Shown piece after piece: positions 52,943-62,291 of a DNA stretch of 64,000 bases. This DNA comes from Flammeovirga sp. OC4 (GTDB taxonomy: Bacteria; Bacteroidota; Bacteroidia; Cytophagales; Flammeovirgaceae): NCBI RefSeq assembly GCF_000812565.1, contig NZ_JTAM01000056.1, forward strand, positions 1-64,000, given 5' to 3'. Both the position numbers and the translations under genes were made by a program. The notes beneath the pieces were generated by a model, which was not told where the DNA came from, did no database searches, and saw only the letters and a program-made list of their open reading frames with translations. Each line of letters starts with the position of its first letter. The first letter of the stretch is position 1.

Positions 52943-54571
52943 ATGAAAAAATCGATTATAAATAAAATTGCCTTATTGATTCTTACAGCCTTTAGTTTGA
53001 GCTGTTCCAATGAGTTTCGCCCCCCATTTTTAGATACAGAATCTACTTACAGTACACCTTCAGGACAGTTTGCCGCTTTGAATGGTATGTACGGCACCAT
53101 GATCAGTTTTCAAGCCTATGCCAACCAAATGCAAGCTTTGAACCTACATTCGGGTTTCTTTTACTCAGGCAGAGAATCGGATAACTTTGGCATCGCCGCT
53201 CTAAATCCGTTTTCAGATAACGATTACGTTGAAAGTATGTGGCAAGGAACTTACGGAACCATCAACAGTGCCAATGACTTTATTTACAACGTGAACAAAG
53301 TCTATGACAACAATGTGGATGTGATGTCTGATGATACTAAAAACTACCTCGGCCAAGCCTATTTTGTAAGAGCATTCTCTTATTTCAATGCCGTACAAAT
53401 GTGGGGTGAAGTACCATTGAGAGTAGAACCTACTAATGAAAATACGGTGCATGTGGGAAGAACTAACAAACAACTCATTTTTGATCAGATCATTGAAGAT
53501 TTGAATTTTGCCAAAACATTGATGGCCAATGATACACAGACATTAGGTTATCCTAAGAGTTATGCCGCTAACTTCTTACTTTCAAAAGTCTATGTGTACA
53601 TCGCCTCTTGTGTGAATGCTGGTGATGAAGCATTGAAAATTGAAGGCTATACCAACAGCGGTGATGATTATTGGTTGATGGCTTATGATGAAGCAAAAAT
53701 TGTAGAGAATCAATATTCGTTGGTTCCGAACTATGAGGACCTTTGGCACGAACAAACAGGAAACAATACTGACGAGTCGATCTTTGAATTACAATTCAAC
53801 ATTACGGCCGTTAATAAAACATTCATGTTTTTCTATACTCCAAAAGTCTATACACAAGGATTTAGCCACAGTGGTAGAATACTCACTAACCCTGCCGCTT
53901 ACGATCTTATCTACAATGATTCTCCAAACGATCCTCGATTGAAATCAACCTTTGTTACTTCATTTGTTGGTTTTAGAGATCAAGGCGGTAATGTGACGGA
54001 AAACCCATACGTAACGAAGTGTTACCCTGAATCTACGATCAGAAATAACAGAACAAATGGCTTTACCCCCGTCTTGAAATTGATGGAGAAAGACCAATAT
54101 TCTACAACCATCACCAGCAACAAAAACTGGATTGTTTACAGATATGCAGATTTATTGTTGATGTTAGCCGAAATCCAAAACGAAAGAGGTTTGGGAGCTG
54201 ATGCTTTGCAATATGTGAACCTAGTGCTTGATAGAGCGAGAAACAGCAATGAAGGATCGGCTGAGCCTGCCAATTGGGACATGATGCCTCAGACGGAAAT
54301 GAGACAGAAGTTATTCACTCAAAGAAGAGCAGAGTTATTGGGTGAAGGGCAAGATTGGATGGACACTAGAAGAAGAGGTTACCAATTCTTCAAAACCAAT
54401 GTAATTGATCCTCAAAATGCATTTAGAATGGGTGAAAATGGAAATACCAACTTAGATCCTGCGTTCCCTGATGATCCTAAAGCATTACGTTTACCAATTC
54501 CTCAAGTGGAAATCAATACCAATCAGGCGATTTCTGGAAGTGATCAAAACGAGGGATACGGCGCCATTTAA
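52943..54571 (+). CDS. SusD/RagB-family glycan-binding lipoprotein
   Basis: This 542-residue outer-membrane lipoprotein (lipobox ending SLSC, Cys21) has the SusD helical fold: early FLDTESTYSTPSGQFAALNGMYG (in pieces), TPR-like segments such as GQAYFVRAFSYFNAVQMWGEVPLR, and the C-terminal RRAELLGEGQDWMDTRRRGY. SusD proteins cap the SusC channel and bind the glycan at the cell surface. It is the second gene of the plus-strand arm, 11 bp after SusC and 21 bp before the glycan-binding protein. The binding specificity cannot be read from the sequence and is presumed mannan. Confidence 0.95.
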   Translation: MKKSIINKIALLILTAFSLSCSNEFRPPFLDTESTYSTPSGQFAALNGMYGTMISFQAYANQMQALNLHSGFFYSGRESDNFGIAALNPFSDNDYVESMWQGTYGTINSANDFIYNVNKVYDNNVDVMSDDTKNYLGQAYFVRAFSYFNAVQMWGEVPLRVEPTNENTVHVGRTNKQLIFDQIIEDLNFAKTLMANDTQTLGYPKSYAANFLLSKVYVYIASCVNAGDEALKIEGYTNSGDDYWLMAYDEAKIVENQYSLVPNYEDLWHEQTGNNTDESIFELQFNITAVNKTFMFFYTPKVYTQGFSHSGRILTNPAAYDLIYNDSPNDPRLKSTFVTSFVGFRDQGGNVTENPYVTKCYPESTIRNNRTNGFTPVLKLMEKDQYSTTITSNKNWIVYRYADLLLMLAEIQNERGLGADALQYVNLVLDRARNSNEGSAEPANWDMMPQTEMRQKLFTQRRAELLGEGQDWMDTRRRGYQFFKTNVIDPQNAFRMGENGNTNLDPAFPDDPKALRLPIPQVEINTNQAISGSDQNEGYGAI

Positions 54572-54592
54572 GAAACTAAAAAGAGCAACAAC

Positions 54593-56506
54593 ATGAAACG
54601 ATATATATATAATCCCCTAGTACTATTCATCTTGGCTTTCTTCGCCTTGAGTTGTGAAAAGGAGAAAATTCCAGGCCACTTGGAAGACAATGTGATGAAT
54701 CCTCCGGTCAATTTGGTGTACAGTGAAACATCTGCTGGCTTTTTGGATACTATTCAAACCGAACTGCCTACTTGGGATGGAACCACAAACGTAAAGTTTG
54801 AAATCGATACAATTACATCTAGTGATGAGGAATTCAACTTATTTGCCTTCTCTAAGCTCGTGTCTATTGACAACGCTACAGGTGTAATTACGCTTTCAGA
54901 TAAAGCACCCATCGAACTAGTAGGTACTTACTATTTTGGTGTAAAAGTATATTATTCAGGTGGATTAGTGACACACGATAGTGCTTCCATGATTGAAATT
55001 GTAGAGCTTCCTTTCGCCATCAATTATGAAGGTCAGCCTACTTCATTCAACTTCACTCACCAAGGTGTAATGGCGTCTCCAACCATTACAGATTTACAGG
55101 ATCTGACAGTAGAAGGTTATGAATTAGTCCCTGAGGTACCAGGCATCAGCATCAACGAAGAGGGGCAAATCATCAAGGAAAATAACGATACTCCTGACGG
55201 CGATTATGCTTTTGAGGTAGTAATGACCACCGACAAAGGCGTGAAGCGATTTGACAGTGTGTATGTCACAACGGTGCTTCCATTGAATATTGATTTAACC
55301 TATGAAGCACAAACGGTGAATTTCAACTACGTAGGTGAAATTGCATCGCCTGATATCAGTACTGTAGAAGACCTTGACATCAACGATTTCACCTACAGCA
55401 TGACTGGTACTGACGGCAATGCAGTAGAAGGCCTAGTGATTGATGAAAATACAGGTGTGATTTCGAAAACGAACTACAATACACCTCCTGCTACCCATCA
55501 ACTGACCGTGACTGTTACAACACCAATTGGCGATAAAATATTTGCAGATGTAATGACCGTAACCGTTGGCGAAAGACCTGAATTAACGTACTCAGGAGCC
55601 ACTCAAGGCGGAGCAACTTTAACAACAGCAACCCTTTCTCCATGGTCAGGAATGAGTGCTTCTATCAATGTGGACGTTACAACAATTGGTACTGATTTAG
55701 AATTTTCATTCTTGGATAACCAATTTACAGGAATCGCCATCGATGCTACAACCGGTGTGATTACAGTGGCTGAAGACAGCAATATTCCAGAAGGAACTTA
55801 CCCTGTCAATATCAGTATTTTGGTAAAAGATCACGGCTTGAATGAAGTGATGAACTACGAAAATGTATTCAACATCGTTTCTTCTTTAGAAGCAGGAAAA
55901 GCAGAGGAAGTCTTGGAAGACTTTATGGATGATACAACCTATCCAAACAACCTCAAACTCGAAGAAGATGTAAATGGTTTCCAAAATGCAGACTTTGGTG
56001 ATAAAGCCTTTACAGCCGTTCCGTTCTGGCAAATCAGAACGCAAAAAGGTCTAAAAGGTGCCCAAGGAACAGTGGAAGGTTCTAAGATTCCTGCAGGTCA
56101 AGACTTCGCATCAACAGCATTAGTAAAATCAATTCAAATTGATGCGGATGTAAGAGGTCTTACTGTAAGTTTTGATGAGATGTACGGCTACAACGAGAGC
56201 AATGCAGATCAAACTGAAAAAACATTGACGTACAACTACGATCAGGATATCGATGCCGAAATCGTAGAATCAGGCTGGACAACAATTCCGTTTACAGACG
56301 GCACTAGCTTCTCCACTACCGCAGGATGGGGAACAGGCACGCTCAACAACGTAAAAGGTGCATTGACCGCCGAAAACATGAGAAGTGGTCGTATCAATAT
56401 CATGATCCGTTTCAACCTCTACGCCGGAGCTCCTGCCAAAAACCCTTGGCTCGTCGATAATTTTGAATACACGCTTTATAAAAAATCAGAAGCAGTATAC
56501 GAATAA
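54593..56506 (+). CDS. Surface glycan-binding lipoprotein (SusE/F-position)
   Basis: This 637-residue protein has a lipobox ending ALSC (Cys21) and a row of sandwich domains. At least two related repeats of about 90-100 residues begin INYEGQPTSFNF and LTYEAQTVNFNY and contain the DENTGVISKTN-type Ig or cadherin-like motif. The last 200 residues (from about 440, VLEDFMDDTTYPNNL) look like a separate carbohydrate-binding-like domain. Position just after SusD and the lipoprotein anchor fit the surface glycan-binding protein of such loci. The family is variable, so substrate cannot be told. A terminator follows 40 bp later. Confidence 0.85.
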   Translation: MKRYIYNPLVLFILAFFALSCEKEKIPGHLEDNVMNPPVNLVYSETSAGFLDTIQTELPTWDGTTNVKFEIDTITSSDEEFNLFAFSKLVSIDNATGVITLSDKAPIELVGTYYFGVKVYYSGGLVTHDSASMIEIVELPFAINYEGQPTSFNFTHQGVMASPTITDLQDLTVEGYELVPEVPGISINEEGQIIKENNDTPDGDYAFEVVMTTDKGVKRFDSVYVTTVLPLNIDLTYEAQTVNFNYVGEIASPDISTVEDLDINDFTYSMTGTDGNAVEGLVIDENTGVISKTNYNTPPATHQLTVTVTTPIGDKIFADVMTVTVGERPELTYSGATQGGATLTTATLSPWSGMSASINVDVTTIGTDLEFSFLDNQFTGIAIDATTGVITVAEDSNIPEGTYPVNISILVKDHGLNEVMNYENVFNIVSSLEAGKAEEVLEDFMDDTTYPNNLKLEEDVNGFQNADFGDKAFTAVPFWQIRTQKGLKGAQGTVEGSKIPAGQDFASTALVKSIQIDADVRGLTVSFDEMYGYNESNADQTEKTLTYNYDQDIDAEIVESGWTTIPFTDGTSFSTTAGWGTGTLNNVKGALTAENMRSGRINIMIRFNLYAGAPAKNPWLVDNFEYTLYKKSEAVYE

Positions 56507-56545
56507 TCAATCTTAGAGAATTGAAATAAGATCTCAACCGACATC

Positions 56546-56587
56546 AAAAAAGCAGTCTACTCAATGTGATGAGTGGACTGCTTTTTT
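56546..56587 (+). terminator. Intrinsic terminator of the SusCD arm
   Basis: AAAAGCAGTCTACTCA and TGAGTGGACTGCTTTT (one G-T pair) enclose a 6-nt loop and are followed by a run of T. It lies about 40 bp after the glycan-binding protein. Confidence 0.87.
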
Positions 56588-56695
56588 TGTTTGTTTTGTG
56601 GGATGGGATGTATTTTCTTCTCTCTATTTCAAGTGTCAAATTATTATTGATAATTTGTCAATACATACTCATAAAAAACTACTATTAATTATATT

Positions 56696-56703
56696 TATTT
56701 TTG
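56696..56703 (+). promoter_or_regulatory. Candidate -7 element for the AbiH-type gene
   Basis: TATTTTTG fits TAnnTTTG and is 20 bp from the start codon. The surrounding A/T richness makes a chance match possible. Confidence 0.3.
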
Positions 56704-56722
56704 TAAAAACAAATAACAAAAA

Positions 56723-57805
56723 ATGGAAGCTCTTAACAGACTAATTTTAATAGGTAACGGATTTGATAAAACTCATGGAATAGCCTCTGGTTATAACGAT
56801 TTTATAAACAGTATCTTCAACGTTGAGGATTATAAAAAAAAATTAAATGACAGTTTTAATAAAAACAAACAATATAAGGGGGGGTATTATAAAGAGATTG
56901 ATTATAATTTATTTACAATAAATATTTATGGTGATAATATTGATGACCCACCTAAATTAGATGATTTATTTGATAAGTTTGGGCAAGAAATACGTCAAAA
57001 AACTCAAGAAACAAATATTAATATTAGTGCGAGGTTTAAAAATCAACTTCTTGCTCGGGTAATTCTAAAAAACCATATAAACTGGGTAGATATAGAACAA
57101 GAATATTTTGATACTTTAATCGAAGTGCCAAGTCAAGCAGAAACATTAAACAAAGAACTAGATGAAATAAGGGACCTCCTTGAGGAATATCTGAACAAAA
57201 CTTACCAAAATACTACAATAAAAATCAATGCACATCTTCTAAAATTAATGGTTCCTGAAACAGGAGAAAAAGAATATGATGCAATTGCAAAACATACTTT
57301 AGCTTTAAACCTAAACTATACTGAAACACTTAAAGTATATAATCTCCAAGAATACTTTTTAAATTATAGTGAAATTCATCTTCATGGTAAACTGAATAGT
57401 AAGAATCCTTACAGACCATTATTTGGATTTGGAGATGAAGAAAGTGAAGAATATAAAATTCTTGAAAAACTAAAAGGTCATCAGGCCTTACAACAGGTAA
57501 AGTCCTTGAGGTATCTAGAAAATAATAATTATAGAAAAGTATTAGATTTTTTAAGTCAAGGTGATTTTGAAGTAATTATACTTGGACATTCATGTGGTCT
57601 CTCAGATAGAACTTTACTTAAAACCATATTTAATCATGAATCCTGCGTTAGAATAAAACCTTATTATTTTTACAATAAAAAAGAATCTTGGGATGATTCA
57701 TTTGAGAGAACTGCAAATATAGCTAGATGTTTTGATAATAAAATTTTACTTAGAGAACGAGTAATTGATAAAGAAACTCTATGCCCATACTCAATAGTAG
57801 AATAA
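56723..57805 (+). CDS. AbiH-family abortive infection (phage defence) protein
   Basis: The 360-residue protein has the AbiH opening LILIGNGFDKTHGIASGYNDF (in parts, residues 7-27) and the C-terminal IILGHSCGLSDRTLL motif. Between them is HLHGKLNSKNPYRPLFGFGDE, also usual in this family. AbiH proteins stop phage growth by killing or arresting the infected cell; the biochemical activity is not settled. It is a single gene dropped between the SusCD arm and an HTCS. The codon use is very A/T-rich and unlike that of the SusCD genes next to it, so horizontal gain is likely. A palindromic repeat pair follows. Confidence 0.85.
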   Translation: MEALNRLILIGNGFDKTHGIASGYNDFINSIFNVEDYKKKLNDSFNKNKQYKGGYYKEIDYNLFTINIYGDNIDDPPKLDDLFDKFGQEIRQKTQETNINISARFKNQLLARVILKNHINWVDIEQEYFDTLIEVPSQAETLNKELDEIRDLLEEYLNKTYQNTTIKINAHLLKLMVPETGEKEYDAIAKHTLALNLNYTETLKVYNLQEYFLNYSEIHLHGKLNSKNPYRPLFGFGDEESEEYKILEKLKGHQALQQVKSLRYLENNNYRKVLDFLSQGDFEVIILGHSCGLSDRTLLKTIFNHESCVRIKPYYFYNKKESWDDSFERTANIARCFDNKILLRERVIDKETLCPYSIVE

Positions 57806-57830
57806 ATTAATTTGAAGAACCTCCCTTTTT

Positions 57831-57965
57831 CAAGTGTTTAGCCGTCAGGTGTCACTAGGAAATGAATATGAAAGAGGTCTCACGACTTCTAACCAAAAAA
57901 ATATTCGAAGTCGGGAGACTTCGCCAATTATTACTCACAAGTGACGCCTATCGGCTTAACACTTG
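57831..57965. repeat. Head-to-head pair of family 3 hairpin elements (BIME-like), copy C
   Basis: The right element has CGAAGTC-GGGA-GACTTCG (57906-57923) and CAAGTG...CACTTG (57938-57965). The left element (57831-57890) is its inverted, more worn copy, including AGAGGTC-TCAC-GACTTCT (57873-57890). The stems differ from copies A and B by paired changes. The pair lies between the convergent AbiH-type and HTCS genes. Confidence 0.8.
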
Positions 57966-57989
57966 CGATATTGCTCTGTATTCCAAGCA

Positions 57990-60900
57990 TCACCCCTCTC
58001 CATGCTCCTTAATATAAACCGAAGGCGTCACACCAAACTGTTCCTGAAAGCATTTTCTAAAGTATTTGAGGTCGTTAAAGCCCACCTCGTAAGTGACTTG
58101 TTTGATGTTCAGTTCACCCTCAAGGAGTAATTCACCGGCTTTTTCTAGCTTTATTTTTCTGATAAATTTACTGACAGAAAGGTCGGAAACCACCTTGAAT
58201 TTTCGGTACAATTGTGTTCTGCTGAACCCGAGGTCTACTGCGAATTTATCGACATCGTAATCCTCGTTGGTGACATTTTGAAGAATGATTTCTCTGGCAC
58301 GAACAAGAAGTGGATGTTCTTCGGTTGGAGAGTTTTCAACCGTGTTTTTCTCGGAAGAAGAATATTTGGCGATGAGTTTTTTGCGGGAGTTCAAAAGTTT
58401 CTCCACACGTACCAAGAGGTGTTCCGGGTTTAAGGGTTTTGGGATATAAGAATCGGCACCTACTTTTAATCCTTTTAAGCGGTCTTCATGTTCTGAGAGA
58501 ACGGTGGTGAGAATAATAGGAATATGATCTGTTCTTTCGTCTTTTTTGATCAAATCGCAAAGTGTAAAACCGTCCATTTCGGGCATCATCACATCAGAGA
58601 TAACGATATCAGGTATACATTCCACGGCTTTATCATAGCCTTCCTTTCCGTTGGTGGCTTCAATCACTTTGAATTGACCACTTAAAACCGATTTTACAAA
58701 CGTTCTGATATCAGGGTTATCATCAATTACCAAAGCGATATCTTCAGTCGTAGAATCAAGATTATCTGAAGTCAAAGTTTCAATTTGATGAAGGACTACA
58801 TCGTTTTTGTAGATGCCTACGGTATCGTTGCTACTAAGGTCTTTTACAACTTTTTCGTCGGCTTGATACACATCATAAAGCGGAAGTGATAGCGTAAAGG
58901 TTGCTCCATTTTGGGTTTTATTGTTTTTGACTTCCAAATTGCCTTTGTGCAGATGTGATAAGCGTTTGGAGTAGTTCAGCCCAATCCCTGTCGAATACGA
59001 CCTGTTTTTATCTCCGTAATAACGATCAAATATTTTATCAATGACAGAAGGATTAATTCCTTTTCCTTGATCAATGACATGAATAGTAAGCCATTCTTCT
59101 TCCGTCTCTACTTTCAATTTTATAGTCCCTGAAATTGGGGTATATTTTAAAGCATTCGACAGTAAATTAAACAGAATATCCTCCACAATGGCTTTATCAA
59201 AATAACACTCCAAAGGAGCAGAATCTTGCTCCAATTCAAGCTGAATCTCTCTTCGATTGGCTTCATAAACAAACGCATTTCTCACCTCTTCGATAAAGAC
59301 ATTGAAATCTCTTTTTTCAACATTAAGATGTTGTTTGGTTTGCTCAGAATTTCCAATATTTATCACTCTATTGACCAGTTTCAGCAATCGATCTGCATTA
59401 TTATACATAATCAGATGTTGCTCGAAAAAGGGGTCATTTTCTTTTTTCTGCTGAATGAAGGAGGCCAATGGGCCAAGAATCAAAGTCAGGGGTGTTTTGA
59501 ATTCATGAGAGATATTGACATACAGTTTTGCTCTCAAATCATCCAATTCATTTTTCTTTTGCAAATCCAATCGGTCAATTTCCAACTGATGTAAATGCTG
59601 AGCCTTGACCAACTTCCTTTGAGTGAAAAGGTAAATCAAACCCAACATCAAACAGACATACAAAACAATCGCCACCGGATGTCTCCATAATGGAACAGCG
59701 ATGACCACTTGAAGATCCAAAGTATTTTCAGACCAAACACCTTCTCCATTGGTCGATTTGACTTGAATGTTATATTCCCCTGAAGCAAGGTTATTCAATT
59801 CTAAATAACTCACCCCATCGGGCAATGTATGCCACTTCTTATGTAATCCCGACACTTTATAAGCGTATTGGATTTTACCTTGATTCAAATATTCCAGGTT
59901 ACTAAATCCAAAGGCAATGGAGTTTTGGGCATAAGGCAACTCAATTTTCGCCTTATTTTCTAAAGCTGATTTTACATATTCATTGGAATGATAAAACACC
60001 TTTTCCCCTCCAATCAACACCTCTTTAACGGTGGGAATAGCGTAATTTTTTTTAGTGTCTAATTGATTTGGAGAAAATAAATCAATGCCTTCTGTTCCTC
60101 CAAACATCAGTTGTCCTTCGGCTGTCACTCCTACCGAATTACTGAAAAATTCTTTATTCTCTAAACCATCATTTGTAGTAAAAATGCGAGAATTCTCATT
60201 TTCAAGATGAGGGTTGATGTTCACCAATCCTTTTGATGTGCCCAACCAAATATGTCCTTTTTGATCTTCTGTAATCGATTCTACACTGAAAAAAGCATCA
60301 TCGGTATTAAAATACTGTCGAAAATGTTGATTATCATAAACTGTCAATCCATCATCTGCACCAATCCAAAGTAAACCATTTTTCCCTCGGAAAAGCGTCA
60401 CACAAAAATTACTAGACAAGCCATCTTGCACCGTATAATTCTTCAAATTGAGCACTGTATTGTCTTGATCCAAAATCGCCTTAAAAATCCCTGCTCCACT
60501 GGTCGAAGCCCAAATTTTCTCCTCTTCTACTAAAATGGAATGAATCGGTTTTCCTTTACAAAAAGGCTGATTGATAAATAAAATCGGTACAAACTGATCG
60601 GCATGAGCAATGTATTTGTAAACATCTCCGGTATAAGTCCCGAAGTACACATTACCTATTTTATCACTGGTAATCGTTGTGATCAACGGCGTCTTCTCCT
60701 TACCAAAAGGATTCTTTAAGTGCTTGATCTTTTTGATGGTTTGACGCTCAAAATCAATGGCATCAAGGTCAAAGGTATACACTCCTCTATTTCCTTTTTT
60801 GGATAGCCAAACTTTTTTGTATCTGTCTACAGTTAACGTATTGAGCGTGGCTTGGTCAAAGTTTTTAGTTTTTAGTTTAAAGTACTGATCGGTTGATTTT

Positions 60901-61976
60901 TGATAGTAATAAATACCATCCGCCCAACGATGGAAAAGCAGGTCTCCATTTTCTAATGGACAAAGGTTAGATACCGCAAATGAGAGTTGGTTTAATGCTG
61001 ACTCCTCTTTTTTTACCAAGTTTTGAACGTTGTATAATTGATGTAAGCCTTTTCTTCTTGATCCCAACCAAATCAATTTTTCAGTTTCTAAAGCACATGA
61101 GATCGGCATTCCTATTGCCTCATTTTTGGGCTCGATGGAAGTAACTTCTAGGGAAAATATATTGATGCTTTTCAATCCGTTATTGGTACTCATCAATATG
61201 TTTTCTTTGTTCTTCGATAAGATCAATTGATAGGCTGAAGCTTCGTATATTTTAGTGTACTTATTCTTCTGTTTTGATGTCACATAAATACCATCTCGTT
61301 CTGAAACCCAAATCCTTCCTGATGGATCTTGCACCATTGAATAAACATATTGATTAATGCCTTCAAATACCCTTGAAAAGTGTTGTTCTTCTTTTGCTTT
61401 AAATAGAATACCTTTTCTGGTACCTAAATAAATACCTTTTGAGTTTGATTCGAGTAGGCAAGTAATGGTATTATTCGTAATAACTTCTTCTGATTTTTGA
61501 TCATAGACTTTTATCGTATTAGTACCAAGATTGAGTTGTGCAAGTCCGTCATTTTGTGTTCCCACCCAAACTTGATTTCCTTCTTGATCAAATGAAATGC
61601 ATAAGGAGTAATCAGTTATAAAGTTGTCCCTCGATTTACTCCAATTTTCATAACTGTAATCGTTGAGGTTGATTCTGTAAATGCCATTGTTGTTCGTTGA
61701 GACCCAAAGGTCATTTTCAAACAGGTGGAGGTCATTAATTTTTAAGGCCAAAAATGCTTTGTTCAATTGCCTAAATGAGACTACTTCTTGCCCGTCATAT
61801 CTATACAATCCCTTCCATGAGGCAAACCAGATAAACCCTCTTTGATCTTCTACAATACTATTGATGGTAGAAAAAGGAGAGTTCTCCACTTGCTCTAATT
61901 TGTCGAGCTGTACAATGTTTTTCCCGTAGCTGAAATTGACGATAAAAAATAATATTACAAGTAGTAATTTATGCAT
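57990..61976 (-). CDS. Hybrid two-component sensor-regulator (HTCS), canonical
   Basis: This 1328-residue protein has a signal peptide, Reg_prop propellers to about residue 650, a Y_Y_Y domain (about 700-770), a membrane helix (about 765-785), HisKA with His824 in NISHEFKTPLTLILGP, HATPase_c (DILFNLLSNALKYTP; GIGLNYSK), a receiver with the normal Asp-Asp pair (VIDDN) and phospho-acceptor Asp1128 in VISDVMMPEMDG, and a C-terminal AraC domain (about 1230-1325). Placed between the SusCD arm and a sulfatase-GH26 operon, it is the best candidate activator of the mannan locus. The signal is probably a manno-oligosaccharide bound in the periplasm. Confidence 0.95.
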   Translation of the reverse strand: MHKLLLVILFFIVNFSYGKNIVQLDKLEQVENSPFSTINSIVEDQRGFIWFASWKGLYRYDGQEVVSFRQLNKAFLALKINDLHLFENDLWVSTNNNGIYRINLNDYSYENWSKSRDNFITDYSLCISFDQEGNQVWVGTQNDGLAQLNLGTNTIKVYDQKSEEVITNNTITCLLESNSKGIYLGTRKGILFKAKEEQHFSRVFEGINQYVYSMVQDPSGRIWVSERDGIYVTSKQKNKYTKIYEASAYQLILSKNKENILMSTNNGLKSINIFSLEVTSIEPKNEAIGMPISCALETEKLIWLGSRRKGLHQLYNVQNLVKKEESALNQLSFAVSNLCPLENGDLLFHRWADGIYYYQKSTDQYFKLKTKNFDQATLNTLTVDRYKKVWLSKKGNRGVYTFDLDAIDFERQTIKKIKHLKNPFGKEKTPLITTITSDKIGNVYFGTYTGDVYKYIAHADQFVPILFINQPFCKGKPIHSILVEEEKIWASTSGAGIFKAILDQDNTVLNLKNYTVQDGLSSNFCVTLFRGKNGLLWIGADDGLTVYDNQHFRQYFNTDDAFFSVESITEDQKGHIWLGTSKGLVNINPHLENENSRIFTTNDGLENKEFFSNSVGVTAEGQLMFGGTEGIDLFSPNQLDTKKNYAIPTVKEVLIGGEKVFYHSNEYVKSALENKAKIELPYAQNSIAFGFSNLEYLNQGKIQYAYKVSGLHKKWHTLPDGVSYLELNNLASGEYNIQVKSTNGEGVWSENTLDLQVVIAVPLWRHPVAIVLYVCLMLGLIYLFTQRKLVKAQHLHQLEIDRLDLQKKNELDDLRAKLYVNISHEFKTPLTLILGPLASFIQQKKENDPFFEQHLIMYNNADRLLKLVNRVINIGNSEQTKQHLNVEKRDFNVFIEEVRNAFVYEANRREIQLELEQDSAPLECYFDKAIVEDILFNLLSNALKYTPISGTIKLKVETEEEWLTIHVIDQGKGINPSVIDKIFDRYYGDKNRSYSTGIGLNYSKRLSHLHKGNLEVKNNKTQNGATFTLSLPLYDVYQADEKVVKDLSSNDTVGIYKNDVVLHQIETLTSDNLDSTTEDIALVIDDNPDIRTFVKSVLSGQFKVIEATNGKEGYDKAVECIPDIVISDVMMPEMDGFTLCDLIKKDERTDHIPIILTTVLSEHEDRLKGLKVGADSYIPKPLNPEHLLVRVEKLLNSRKKLIAKYSSSEKNTVENSPTEEHPLLVRAREIILQNVTNEDYDVDKFAVDLGFSRTQLYRKFKVVSDLSVSKFIRKIKLEKAGELLLEGELNIKQVTYEVGFNDLKYFRKCFQEQFGVTPSVYIKEHGEG

Positions 61977-62058
61977 ACTTATAGGGTTTCTGTCCTAGTG
62001 GTTCAATTTAATAAAATGAGGGTTAGGGATGGGTGATTTAGGATTTTTTGATGAAAAA

Positions 62059-62086
62059 GAGAAGTAAATTAATACTTCTCTCTTTG
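62059..62086 (-). terminator. Terminator of the sulfatase-GH26 operon
   Basis: AGAGAAGTA (62059-62067) pairs with TACTTCTCT (62074-62082). On the minus strand the stem is followed by TTTTC, as for an intrinsic terminator, before the HTCS gene begins. Confidence 0.6.
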
Positions 62087-62130
62087 CTGTCCGTCTAATA
62101 AGTAGTCACATATTTATTGTTATTTTTTTT

Positions 62131-62189
62131 AGAAGTCGGAGACTTCTTTTGATCTTTAAAACACAAGAGACGCTAACGCTTAACTCTTG
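62131..62189. repeat. Family 3 hairpin element, copy D
   Basis: AGAAGTC-GGA-GACTTCT (62131-62147) is followed by the spacer TTGATCTTTAAAACA and by CAAGAG...CTCTTG (62164-62189), which encloses ACGCTAACGCTTAA. The spacer matches TGATCTTTAGGACA of copy A (other strand), so order and orientation are the same. Confidence 0.78.
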
Positions 62190-62250
62190 CGCTATAGATC
62201 CGTTTGGTGTCTTATAGATCTCCCGATTTCTAACACTATTTATTTTTTCT

Positions 62251-62284
62251 TGTGGTTCGGTGGGCAGTCACATAGGACCGCCCC
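62251..62284 (-). repeat. Short palindromic repeat, family 1, copy 3
   Basis: TGTGGTTCGGTGGGCAGTCA and the following CATAGGACCGCCCC match the copy near 13818 over about 29 bp. The stem is GGGC/GCCC. It ends 7 bp from the stop codon of the GH26 gene. Confidence 0.75.
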
Positions 62285-62291
62285 AACGTGG

